In this document: piece after piece, positions 1 through 5,201 of the stretch
Layout: every line of letters starts with the position of its first letter
Numbering within the stretch: position 1 is the stretch's first letter
Source of the DNA: JBCDBH01 sp039184055
Lineage (GTDB): Bacteria > Acidobacteriota > Thermoanaerobaculia > Multivoradales > J023
Assembly (NCBI GenBank): GCA_039184055.1
Contig: JBCDBH010000411.1
Span: forward strand, 1 to 5,201
DNA: 5,201 nucleotides
Direction of reading: 5' to 3'
Notes under the pieces: generated by a model
What the model saw: the letters and a program-made list of their open reading frames with translations, nothing else
The model's database searches: none
What the model was told of the DNA's origin: nothing
Translations under genes and position numbers: made by a program

Positions 1-480
1 ACACGTATGGGGGCCGCCGTCCGGCGCGCCGACGACGATCGCCGTGGCTTGGTTGTCGATGTCGGCCGAGACGGACTTATCTTCGTAAGCGGCGGACGCA
101 AACGCCCAGAAAATCCAACGACCCCAGAGAGCGTTGGCGTTGACGGTTTGCACCGCGGCACGGGTCGCGAGCTCGGGTCCGCCAGCCTCGAGGAGTTGCT
201 CGGCTTCTTTGGCATGGGTGACCGTGTTGGTGACGGCGTTCCACAGCTCGTTCGACGGCTCGGCGAGATAACGCTCGAGCAGCACGGTGGTGCGATGCTC
301 GAAGTGGGCGCGGATCCACGGCAGCGCATCGACACCGTCGGCGACGATGGTGCTGCGGGTGTTCTCTTCGACTTGCCAGACACCCGGATGAATCTCTAGC
401 CATGCATCACCCGGCTCGGCACTCACGAGCCCGGTGACGAGAAACAGGGCGAGTACAAAGGTACCCACGTACTTTGACAT
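1..480 (-). CDS. Secreted protein of unknown function, C-terminal part outside the window
   Basis: An open frame runs from the ATG at 480-478 to the left edge without a stop, giving 160 residues. The C-terminus lies beyond position 1. Residues 1-21 form a typical Sec signal peptide: Lys3, a hydrophobic core at about 5-19, and a V-S-A cleavage site before Glu22. No lipobox Cys is present, so it should be a soluble periplasmic or exported protein. The mature part seen is acidic and rich in Ala, Glu, Val and Trp (Trp at 26, 34, 56, 80, 119, 122 and 125). The stretch at about 62-115 reads as amphipathic helix. Residues 115-131 are aromatic-rich. I recognise no domain, metal motif or catalytic signature. 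It stands alone behind its own strong promoter and is separated from the propeller gene by a terminator. Coding status is supported by the signal peptide, the strong Shine-Dalgarno and 160 codons without a stop. Confidence 0.87.
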   Translation of the reverse strand, partial: MSKYVGTFVLALFLVTGLVSAEPGDAWLEIHPGVWQVEENTRSTIVADGVDALPWIRAHFEHRTTVLLERYLAEPSNELWNAVTNTVTHAKEAEQLLEAGGPELATRAAVQTVNANALWGRWIFWAFASAAYEDKSVSADIDNQATAIVVGAPDGGPHTC

Positions 481-487
481 GTGCATG

Positions 488-495
488 CCTCCCTT
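488..495 (-). promoter_or_regulatory. Ribosome binding site that fixes the start at 480
   Basis: The minus strand reads AAGGGAGG here, a strong anti-16S match. It lies 7 bases from the ATG at 480. A second in-frame ATG at 486-484 would leave a gap of only 1 base, so 480 is the better start. Confidence 0.85.
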
Positions 496-502
496 GATTT
501 GG

Positions 503-595
503 GTCCAGATCTCCCGTGCGCCATAGCGTTGGTTCTCGAGACAAGGCGCCGCCACACACGGTAGCTCCATGGCGCTCGGAGATCAGGAATGGGAC
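503..595 (-). promoter_or_regulatory. Structured 5' leader: long imperfect hairpin upstream of the secreted-protein gene
   Basis: Two arms separated by a 36-nt loop (528-563) pair in the predicted leader RNA. GATCTCC (508-514) pairs with GGAGATC (578-584). After a 3x2 internal loop, GCGCCAT (518-524) pairs with ATGGCGC (569-575). Then AGC (525-527) pairs with GCT (564-566) across a 2-base bulge. An outer GTCC/GGAC helix (503-506 with 592-595) is possible. The base of the main stem ends 12 nt before the Shine-Dalgarno. It lies between the predicted transcription start (about 610) and the start codon, so it would be transcribed. No T-run follows it, so it is not an intrinsic terminator. I cannot match it to a known riboswitch class. 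The pairing is seen; a regulatory role is inferred. Confidence 0.5.
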
Positions 596-616
596 AAAAC
601 GACCGAATTCATGGCT

Positions 617-645
617 AGATTATGGTCTGTTTGTCTGTCTGTCAA
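617..645 (-). promoter_or_regulatory. Sigma70-type promoter for the secreted-protein gene
   Basis: The minus strand has a perfect -35 hexamer TTGACA (645-640), a 17-bp spacer, and -10 hexamer TAATCT (622-617), which is close to TATAAT. The expected transcription start is near 610, giving a leader of about 130 nt to the ATG at 480. The spacer plus the end of the -35 box is an imperfect GACA tandem repeat. The surrounding 600-780 region is visibly more AT-rich than the coding sequence. No other promoter in the window matches consensus this well. Confidence 0.8.
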
Positions 646-646
646 G

Positions 647-662
647 AGAATATGCACATTCT
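647..662. promoter_or_regulatory. Near-perfect 16-bp palindrome abutting the -35 box, candidate operator
   Basis: AGAATATGCACATTCT reads nearly the same on both strands: AGAAT and ATTCT arms flank a central TGCA, with one mismatched pair. A single-base bulge lets the symmetry extend to CAAG...CTTG at 643-664. Its centre is about 44 bases upstream of the predicted start at about 610, a usual position for an activator, and the extended form would overlap the -35 box. The regulator is unknown. Confidence 0.45.
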
Positions 663-781
663 TGTCGGGGTCTTCACCCTTTCTTCTCAGGGTGCTCGGA
701 TAGCCGATTTGTTGTCATGAGAAGGAAGAGGGCACCAGATTCTGGCTGCACAAATGGTAATGCAATCAAGGGGAGTGCAAC

Positions 782-805
782 AAAAAAGCGTACCCGCAGG
801 TACGC
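782..805 (-). terminator. Rho-independent terminator after the propeller gene
   Basis: On the minus strand a perfect 7-bp stem, GCGTACC/GGTACGC (805-799 with 794-788), closes a 4-base loop and is followed directly by six T (787-782). It begins 26 bases after the stop codon at 834-832. It ends the hxlR-propeller transcript and insulates the next gene. Confidence 0.9.
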
Positions 806-831
806 CGCGCAGGTTCGTCGAGGAGTCAGCT

Positions 832-2016
832 CTACCGCGTGCCGAAGGCATACAGATGATCGACTGTACGGATGTACATGCGGTCACCGGCGAAAATCGG
901 TGTCGAACGGAAGGTTTCGATGTCGTTGCGGCCGATCTCGTCGTAGGTACGGCCGGGGCGGAGGATCGCGGTGACGCCATTTTCGGTGCTGAGGAAGATC
1001 TTGTCGCCAGCCAAGGCGAGGGACGGATAGGCGCTATTGGTTTCTTCGAAGAGATCGAGACGACGCTCGTCCAAGAGCGCACCGGTGGCGGCATCGAGAA
1101 TTGCGAAGAACTCCTCACGCGACACGGCATAGATCAAGCCGTCGTGAATCAGTGACGAGGCGTAGTGACGCGAGCCTTTGAGCCTGCTGGTCCACAGCGT
1201 TTCGAAGGGTTGGTCGATGGCGCTGGGGATCCGTACCGCGGTGGCGCGCTTTTCGATGAAGTAAATGATGCCGTCGTCGACCACGGGGGTCGCGTAGGTG
1301 AGCTTGCCGATCTCACGAGCGATCTCCTTGCCGTCGTCGACTCGAAAGACGTCGCCCGCCGGCGTGATCACCACCGCGACCTCTCCGATTCGAGTCGTTA
1401 CGGGCGAGCCCCAGCTGGCTTCCGATTCGACACGCCAGATCTCCTTGCCGCTTGCCGGATCGAGCGCCACCAGATCGACGATATGAACGATCAGCCGATC
1501 GTCGACGAGCAGTGGCGAGGCGCTCGTGCCCCAGCGGTGGCCCGGTTCTTCGATCACCCGGGCCCATTGACGTTCACCACCGACCGTATGCGCGGCGACG
1601 ACCCCGGTGCCGTAGACCGAGAAGACCTGTTTGCCGTCGCTCACCGGAGTGGCGGTGGTTCGACCGTTGGCGTCGTGTGCATTCGGCTCGTCACGAGTGA
1701 CGCTTCGCATCGAGTCGGTCCACGCGATCTCGCCACGCTCCGCATCGACGGCGATAATTTCGTCGGGCTCGCTCATCACGAAGATCAGGTTGCGGTCGGC
1801 GAGCAGGACGGGTGAAGCGTTCGACCACGAAGGCATATCGGCTTTCCAGACAAAGCCCTCGTTCTTCGACCAGGTGACGGGAGGCTCGGCGTCCGGGAAC
1901 CGGCCATCGCCATCCATCCGCCATCCCACCGAATCGGCGGAGGCCGGCACGGCCATGGTGGCAACGAGCAAAGTGATCAGGGCAGCACGGGTCATCCACA
2001 CATGTACAGAGCGCAT
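832..2016 (-). CDS. Periplasmic PQQ-like beta-propeller repeat protein
   Basis: This 394-residue protein has a signal peptide at about 1-27, with a hydrophobic core at 11-24 and cleavage after A-S-A. The rest is repeating blades of the quinoprotein/BamB type, each with an 'A-(S/T)-P-(V/L)' strand followed by a short 'D.....l.AlD..tG...W' motif. Starts are visible near residues 67, 122, 166, 203, 242, 286, 331 and 371, so about eight blades fill the protein. Clear examples are 'AVDAERGEIAW' (89-99) and 'ALDPASGKEIW' (184-194). It carries no recognisable dehydrogenase cytochrome domain or vicinal Cys pair, in fact no Cys in the mature chain, so an alcohol dehydrogenase role is unlikely. Such proteins often act as periplasmic scaffolds or binding proteins; its ligand or partner cannot be read. 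BamB itself is possible but there are no bam or der neighbours and no lipobox. It lies 39 bases after hxlR and probably shares its mRNA. Confidence 0.9.
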   Translation of the reverse strand: MRSVHVWMTRAALITLLVATMAVPASADSVGWRMDGDGRFPDAEPPVTWSKNEGFVWKADMPSWSNASPVLLADRNLIFVMSEPDEIIAVDAERGEIAWTDSMRSVTRDEPNAHDANGRTTATPVSDGKQVFSVYGTGVVAAHTVGGERQWARVIEEPGHRWGTSASPLLVDDRLIVHIVDLVALDPASGKEIWRVESEASWGSPVTTRIGEVAVVITPAGDVFRVDDGKEIAREIGKLTYATPVVDDGIIYFIEKRATAVRIPSAIDQPFETLWTSRLKGSRHYASSLIHDGLIYAVSREEFFAILDAATGALLDERRLDLFEETNSAYPSLALAGDKIFLSTENGVTAILRPGRTYDEIGRNDIETFRSTPIFAGDRMYIRTVDHLYAFGTR

Positions 2017-2024
2017 CGTTTCAT

Positions 2025-2028
2025 CCTC
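2025..2028 (-). promoter_or_regulatory. Ribosome binding site of the propeller gene
   Basis: GAGG on the minus strand lies 8 bases before the ATG at 2016. The alternative in-frame ATG at 1995 (residue 8), which would also give a good signal peptide, has only a weak GTGTGG before it. This favours 2016. Confidence 0.6.
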
Positions 2029-2055
2029 GTTGTTTTCTTCAGCCGGTACGGCGGT

Positions 2056-2412
2056 TCAAACGGACACAGCTACTCGTTTCTCGGTGCCCTCGAGATGCTC
2101 CAACCCCCACTCGGCGATCGCTTCGAGCGGTACGTGGAGCGAACGGCCCTTCTCGGTGAGTCGATAGGCGTGTCGTCCACGATGTTCGGGGGAGGGCACA
2201 CGCTCGATCAGCTCATAGGCCAGCAGACGCTCGAGGCGATCGGTCAGGATGTTGGTGGCGATCCGTTCGGGCGATTTGGCCAGCTCTTTGAACTGGGTTT
2301 TGCCGCTGAACAGGTCGCGCACTACCAGGAGCGTCCATTTGTCACCGATCACATCGAGTGTGCACGCGACCGGGCACGGAGAACGGCGTTTACGGGGCGA
2401 GCTCGTTGCCAT
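2056..2412 (-). CDS. HxlR-family winged helix-turn-helix transcriptional regulator
   Basis: The 118-residue product has the full length and hallmarks of the HxlR family (DUF24): 'CPVACTLDVIGDKWTLLVVR' at 13-32, the 'IATNILTDRLERL' recognition-helix region at 51-63, and the wing plus 'YRLTEKGRSL' at about 75-92. A final helix at about 94-107 should form the dimer interface. HxlR proteins bind DNA as dimers and respond to aldehydes, electrophiles or oxidants. Cys13 is at the conserved N-terminal position used for thiol sensing in HypR-like members, and Cys17 lies one turn away. The gene has no Shine-Dalgarno, and its promoter and dyad sit directly upstream, suggesting autoregulation. The propeller gene follows after 39 bases and is the most likely co-regulated target. 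The inducing signal is not visible. Confidence 0.95.
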   Translation of the reverse strand: MATSSPRKRRSPCPVACTLDVIGDKWTLLVVRDLFSGKTQFKELAKSPERIATNILTDRLERLLAYELIERVPSPEHRGRHAYRLTEKGRSLHVPLEAIAEWGLEHLEGTEKRVAVSV

Positions 2413-2418
2413 GAGGGG

Positions 2419-2447
2419 ATGCTAAATCGAATACTTGCAAAATGCAA
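2419..2447 (-). promoter_or_regulatory. Predicted hxlR promoter giving a leaderless mRNA
   Basis: The minus strand shows -35 TTGCAT (2447-2442), a 17-bp spacer, and -10 TAGCAT (2424-2419). Only CCCCTC separates the -10 box from the ATG at 2412, so transcription should start at or next to the start codon. The absence of any Shine-Dalgarno agrees with leaderless translation. Both hexamers are imperfect, so confidence is moderate. Confidence 0.5.
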
Positions 2448-2449
2448 GT
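2433..2449. promoter_or_regulatory. Perfect 7-3-7 inverted repeat, likely HxlR operator
   Basis: ACTTGCAAAATGCAAGT is a perfect dyad with 7-bp arms and a 3-bp centre. It is 20 bases upstream of the hxlR start and covers the predicted -35 box and part of the spacer. Position, symmetry and size fit binding by a winged-helix dimer, and HxlR regulators commonly control their own promoters through such sites. Direct autorepression is the simplest reading. Confidence 0.72.
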
Positions 2450-2498
2450 GAAAGGCGGGCAAGAGGCATGATCCCATTGCCGAGCGGCTGATGATCGC

Positions 2499-3386
2499 TC
2501 AACTCGTGGGGTGGGTCAGGGGTGACAAAAAGGCTACGCCTCGTTCGATCACCTGTGGGTCACGCGCGATCTTGTGGTGGCCGAGACCGTGCACTTCTTC
2601 GAGCGTGACGTGTGGACAGGTGGCGACGACGCGTTTGGCTTCGTCGATCAGGACCTCGGGATCCTCTGGATCATGGAGCCAGAGCGTCGGGATGGCGCGA
2701 TTGGTGAAGACGCGATGACCGTCGAAATCCTGCACGGCCTGGTTTCGGTCCGCGGCGGCGGCTGCCAGCACCAGCGGAACGAATGCCTCGCCGAGACCGA
2801 GCACGCGACAAAAGGCGGTCATGGCGTCGACCCCGCTGTCGGCGCCCGCGATCACCACCAGACGATCGATGTCGATGTGGGGAACGTCGAGATCGTGGTC
2901 ACCGGTGGCGATGAGGGTCGAGAGGCCGCCGAGTGAGTGCGCGACACAGGCTCGGACCGGGCCGATGCGTTCGACGAGGGCGTGCATGCAGGCGACGAAG
3001 ACACCTGGATTGGATTGCTTGCCTGCCGATTCGCCGTGGGCGAGAGCGTCGAAGGCGACAACTTCGAAACCCGCCGCGCGTAGAGGCTCGACCCATACCG
3101 CGAGGCGTGCCGCGCGCGACTCCCAGCCATGAACCAACATGACCCGGGGTGCGTCGGCCGTGTCGGATGTGGCGGGCCAGCGATACGCCGCCGCGGTCTG
3201 ACATTCGACCTCGAGATCGAAGCGTTCCGCCATCGCCATGACGGATTCGACGGATGTGGGTACCGGTCGACGCGTACGTGGCGTGCTGAAGAGACGATAG
3301 GCGGCGCGTCCCCCGAGTCGAGGCGAGAACAGAGCGAGGGTGCGTAGGTAGAGCCGGAACGCACCGATGATGAGAGCTTTTTTCAT
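2499..3386 (-). CDS. Alpha/beta hydrolase-fold protein
   Basis: This 295-residue protein has the ordered alpha/beta hydrolase signatures: 'VMLVHGWES' (82-90) for the strand and oxyanion loop, 'GFEVVAFDALAHGES' (106-120) for the next strand and turn, and the nucleophile elbow 'AHSLGG' (149-154) with Ser151. Asp242 in 'HDPEDPEV' and His270 in 'GLGHHKI' complete a plausible triad. The elbow has Ala in place of the usual first Gly. The first 40 residues are basic with a hydrophobic stretch but no cleavage site, and carry 'RLFSTPRTRR' (31-40). They could be a membrane-associating segment; otherwise the enzyme looks cytoplasmic. It is likely an esterase, lipase or thioesterase, and the substrate cannot be inferred. 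Its ATG is 15 bases after the beta-helix stop with no clear Shine-Dalgarno, suggesting co-transcription and translational coupling. No terminator is visible downstream. Confidence 0.92.
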   Translation of the reverse strand: MKKALIIGAFRLYLRTLALFSPRLGGRAAYRLFSTPRTRRPVPTSVESVMAMAERFDLEVECQTAAAYRWPATSDTADAPRVMLVHGWESRAARLAVWVEPLRAAGFEVVAFDALAHGESAGKQSNPGVFVACMHALVERIGPVRACVAHSLGGLSTLIATGDHDLDVPHIDIDRLVVIAGADSGVDAMTAFCRVLGLGEAFVPLVLAAAAADRNQAVQDFDGHRVFTNRAIPTLWLHDPEDPEVLIDEAKRVVATCPHVTLEEVHGLGHHKIARDPQVIERGVAFLSPLTHPTS

Positions 3387-3401
3387 AGGTTCAATGAGAG
3401 G

Positions 3402-5087
3402 TCAATCGATGGTTGCCGACCAGGCGCTGGTGTCGGTGCTTTCGAAGCCGTCGCGAAAGAGGAGCGTGGTGCAGCGGTCACGTGGCGGGTCGATCTGCCA
3501 CGGTAGGCCGAGCGGATCCTCGATACGGACATAGTCGATGCTCGAGCCGCTTTGGTTTTCGACATCCGAGCGCAGGATGCGGTTGCCGGTGCCACTATCG
3601 CCAAAGAGGTAGATGGCTTGGGCGATAGTCGGTGTGGTGGTGGCGAGCACGCAATTTTCTCGTATCTCGACGTTCCTGTAGTCGCCAAAGAAGAGGATGC
3701 CGCTTCGTAGACCGTCAGGAATCGAAGGCTGGCCGGCTCCCGCGTCGAGGATCCGGTTGTTTTGCAGCAGCGCGCCGTTTGGCAACGGCGAACCGATGAC
3801 GATGGCGGTGGCCAGGGCGTTGGTGATCGTATTGCCCTGGATCGTCAGGCCACGGATCGGGAGGTCGGTGACGATGTCGGGAACCAGGCGGATCCCCGCG
3901 CTCCAGCGGTCGTAGTCGCGTGGCTGGGCGCCGAAGTTGATGAAGCCGATCGTATTGTCGTCGATGACCAGGTTTTCGATGACACCGTCCGAGTCACCGA
4001 TCAGCTCGATGCCACGGGGGGATTGCTCGAACGGATCCTGGGTGATTCGCCAGCCGTCGACGTTGAGGGTGATGGTGTTGCGACGGATCGCGAGGTCGCG
4101 TAGGACCGGCTCGCCAGGTGGGTTGCCGGGAACCTCGAAGGCCCAAATGCGAATGCCGTCGGCGACGTCGAGAAAGTCGTTGTCTTCGACGATCTGCAGA
4201 TCCGAGCCGAGTACCGATACGCCGGTGGCGTTCATACCGGTGGTGAAGGCTTCGATTCGGTTGCCTCGGACGATCTGATTCGGACCGTGCGTCTCGATCG
4301 CCGTGCGGACTCCGAAGGCCCCGACCCCGACCGACGTGAAAACGTTGTCGGTCAGAATCGCGCCATCGCTGTCGGTGTAGATCGACGAATGATCCCAATC
4401 AGGGCCGATCGGAGAGGCGTCACCGATGGTGTCGAAGCGACTGTCGGTCACCGTGACGTTCGCCACGTCGACACCGTTGAGCACGATGACATTGACCGTA
4501 TGCCAGTCGGTGAACCGGCTGCGTTCGACGTGGATATCCGAGCCGGCATAGACGCGAATGCCGTAGCGACGATTACGCAGGACATCATCGAAAGCGGCGT
4601 CACCCGTGGTGATGCGGTTGTTGGCGCCGTTGCCGTCGAGCGTCAGGTCGACGAACCGCAGGCCGTCGACGCTCTGGGCGAACGTCGGCGAGCCGAAAAC
4701 CGACTCGTACTCGCCCTGGTTGTCGGCGACTCGAATCGTCGATAGGCCACCCGGCGTGTCGCCATTCGGTGCCCCGGCTAGCGTAAAGCCCCCACACGGA
4801 AGTTCGACGATCACCCACGGAAGCGACGGTGCGGGCTCGGGGCCCTTCTCGACGTCGTAGACCCCGGCGGGGAAGACAACCGTCACGTCGGGTGTACCAG
4901 CGGCGACATCGACACAGGCCGCGTCGACCGCCGCCTGAATCGCGACTCGATCATCCAATCCGTCGTTCGCAACCGCACCGAATTGAATGACGTCGTGAAA
5001 ACCACCTCCGGCTTGGGCAACTCCGGCGACGGCCATCAGGATCATCGACATGATCCACGGAAGAAGAACGCCGCGTGGTGCATGCAT
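3402..5087 (-). CDS. Secreted right-handed parallel beta-helix protein with DGFES-type C-terminal tail
   Basis: The 561-residue protein begins with a signal peptide (about 1-26, cleavage after A-Q-A). Residues 32-57, 'DVIQFGAVANDGLDDRVAIQ' onward, are the typical opening of the pectate-lyase-superfamily beta-helix proteins (Pectate_lyase_3 type), followed by 'VVFPAGVYDV' (70-79). Residues about 140-520 form helix rungs with an Asn or Ser ladder: VERSRF (187), VTDSRF (213), LTDNVF (245), VRGNRI (273), VEDNDF (300), IRRNTI (334), IDDNTI (375), IQGNTI (416), LQNNRI (441) and IRENCV (475). The fold usually binds or cleaves polysaccharide, as in lyases, hydrolases and epimerases, but I cannot identify catalytic residues, so enzyme activity is open. 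The extreme C-terminus, 'LFRDGFESTDTSAWS' (543-557), is a short acidic and aromatic tail separate from the helix. Cys occurs at 58, 98, 479 and 539. An AGGAG lies 6 bases before the ATG. Confidence 0.92.
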   Translation of the reverse strand: MHAPRGVLLPWIMSMILMAVAGVAQAGGGFHDVIQFGAVANDGLDDRVAIQAAVDAACVDVAAGTPDVTVVFPAGVYDVEKGPEPAPSLPWVIVELPCGGFTLAGAPNGDTPGGLSTIRVADNQGEYESVFGSPTFAQSVDGLRFVDLTLDGNGANNRITTGDAAFDDVLRNRRYGIRVYAGSDIHVERSRFTDWHTVNVIVLNGVDVANVTVTDSRFDTIGDASPIGPDWDHSSIYTDSDGAILTDNVFTSVGVGAFGVRTAIETHGPNQIVRGNRIEAFTTGMNATGVSVLGSDLQIVEDNDFLDVADGIRIWAFEVPGNPPGEPVLRDLAIRRNTITLNVDGWRITQDPFEQSPRGIELIGDSDGVIENLVIDDNTIGFINFGAQPRDYDRWSAGIRLVPDIVTDLPIRGLTIQGNTITNALATAIVIGSPLPNGALLQNNRILDAGAGQPSIPDGLRSGILFFGDYRNVEIRENCVLATTTPTIAQAIYLFGDSGTGNRILRSDVENQSGSSIDYVRIEDPLGLPWQIDPPRDRCTTLLFRDGFESTDTSAWSATID

Positions 5088-5093
5088 CGTGAG

Positions 5094-5098
5094 CTCCT
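5094..5098 (-). promoter_or_regulatory. Ribosome binding site of the beta-helix gene
   Basis: AGGAG on the minus strand lies 6 bases upstream of the ATG at 5087, supporting that start. The overlapping ATG at 5083-5081 is out of frame. Confidence 0.75.
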
Positions 5099-5201
5099 GA
5101 GCTGATGATGGGAGATATATCGAAGGCTAGCTGTAGTCGGATCGATGATCGAGCTGTTCCGGGCAACGTAATGGCTTGTTGAACCGTTGGGAGGGTCGTA
5201 G
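5099..5201 (-). promoter_or_regulatory. Upstream region of the beta-helix gene
   Basis: No coding sequence is recognisable in this edge segment. The minus strand has an AT-rich GATATATC (5121-5114) that could hold a -10 element about 27-34 bases before the start codon, but no good -35 lies at the right distance. TCGATGATCGA (5142-5152) is a perfect 5-1-5 dyad just upstream and could be an operator. The promoter assignment is weak, and the real one may lie beyond the window. Confidence 0.25.

Larger units (their letters stand above)
481..831. other. Non-coding stretch between propeller gene and secreted-protein gene
   Basis: These 351 bases hold, from right to left on the minus strand: a short spacer after the propeller stop, its intrinsic terminator (805-782), an AT-richer stretch with a small hairpin (CACCCT/AGGGTG, 675-694) lacking a T-run, a palindrome (647-662), a promoter (645-617), a leader with a large hairpin (503-595), and a Shine-Dalgarno (488-495). 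Frames open on the plus strand here have no signal peptide, recognisable domain or credible ribosome binding site. I treat the stretch as regulatory. Confidence 0.75.

Noticed and set aside
484..486. Alternative start of the secreted-protein gene two codons upstream
   Set aside because: It would lie 1 base from the Shine-Dalgarno, while the ATG at 480 has the normal 7-base spacing.
583..612. Possible 9-residue leader peptide on the minus strand, ATG at 612 and TGA at 585-583
   Set aside because: The ATG lies at or just before the predicted transcription start (about 610) and has no ribosome site. The sequence has no run of a regulatory amino acid as attenuators do.
617..662. Mobile element or CRISPR signal from the short repeats near the promoter
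   Set aside because: The repeats are 4-base units and a single palindrome. There are no spacers, no target-site duplications and no transposase in the window.
675..694. Hairpin CACCCT/AGGGTG as a second terminator
   Set aside because: The stem is only 6 bp with an 8-base loop and no T-run on either side; the propeller transcript already has a good terminator at 805-782.
516..974. 152-codon plus-strand frame over the 481-831 non-coding stretch
   Set aside because: Composition is Arg/Cys/Ser-rich nonsense, it crosses the leader hairpin, promoter and terminator, and it then becomes antisense to the propeller gene.
754..1155. 133-codon plus-strand frame across the propeller terminator and 3' end
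   Set aside because: It reads through the terminator hairpin and then mirrors propeller codons; no credible ribosome site or recognisable domain.
1165..1815. 216-codon open frame on the plus strand inside the propeller gene
   Set aside because: It is antisense to a protein with clear propeller repeats. Its translation shows no domain or signal peptide, and long antisense frames are common in GC-rich genes.
832..2016. Propeller protein as a PQQ-dependent dehydrogenase or as BamB
   Set aside because: No vicinal cysteines, no cytochrome domain and a short length argue against a dehydrogenase; absence of a lipobox and of typical neighbours leaves BamB unsupported.
2413..2498. Terminator between the hydrolase gene and hxlR
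   Set aside because: Only a 4-bp GCCG/CGGC stem is present and no T-run follows; read-through into the hxlR unit cannot be excluded.

Overview
The window looks like ordinary chromosome from a GC-rich, probably Gram-negative bacterium. I judged GC by eye to be around 60%. Three of the five genes start with Sec-type signal peptides, which implies a busy periplasm or cell surface. One secreted protein ends in a 'DGFES.DTSAW' tail that I recall from secreted proteins of Pseudomonadota and similar environmental lineages. That recollection is too weak to name a phylum. I see no tRNA, rRNA, transposase, phage gene or CRISPR array.

All five genes are on the minus strand, so the window reads from right to left. 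(1) 5087-3402 encodes a secreted right-handed parallel beta-helix protein. (2) Fifteen bases further on, 3386-2499 encodes an alpha/beta hydrolase with a complete predicted catalytic triad; the pair is probably co-transcribed. (3) After 86 bases with no visible terminator, 2412-2056 encodes an HxlR-family winged-helix regulator. It is preceded by a perfect 17-bp dyad that overlaps a promoter whose -10 box lies only 6 bases from the ATG. (4) Another 39 bases on, 2016-832 encodes a periplasmic PQQ-like beta-propeller protein. A clear rho-independent terminator at 805-782 closes this transcription unit. (5) After a 351-base non-coding stretch, a gene of unknown function encoding a secreted protein starts at 480 and runs off the left edge.

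The most notable part is the control region of the last gene (481-662). It has a near-consensus promoter (TTGACA, 17 bp, TAATCT) whose spacer is an imperfect tetranucleotide repeat. A 16-bp near-palindrome abuts the -35 box. The approximately 130-nt leader contains a long imperfect hairpin ending 12 nt before a strong Shine-Dalgarno sequence. The second notable region is the hxlR operator/promoter, which predicts autoregulation and a leaderless mRNA.

There is no obvious pathway joining the genes. The beta-helix protein and hydrolase look like one unit, and the regulator with its propeller protein like another. I found no defence island, mobile element or clearly new multi-gene system. The findings are regulatory candidates and one unrecognised secreted protein.
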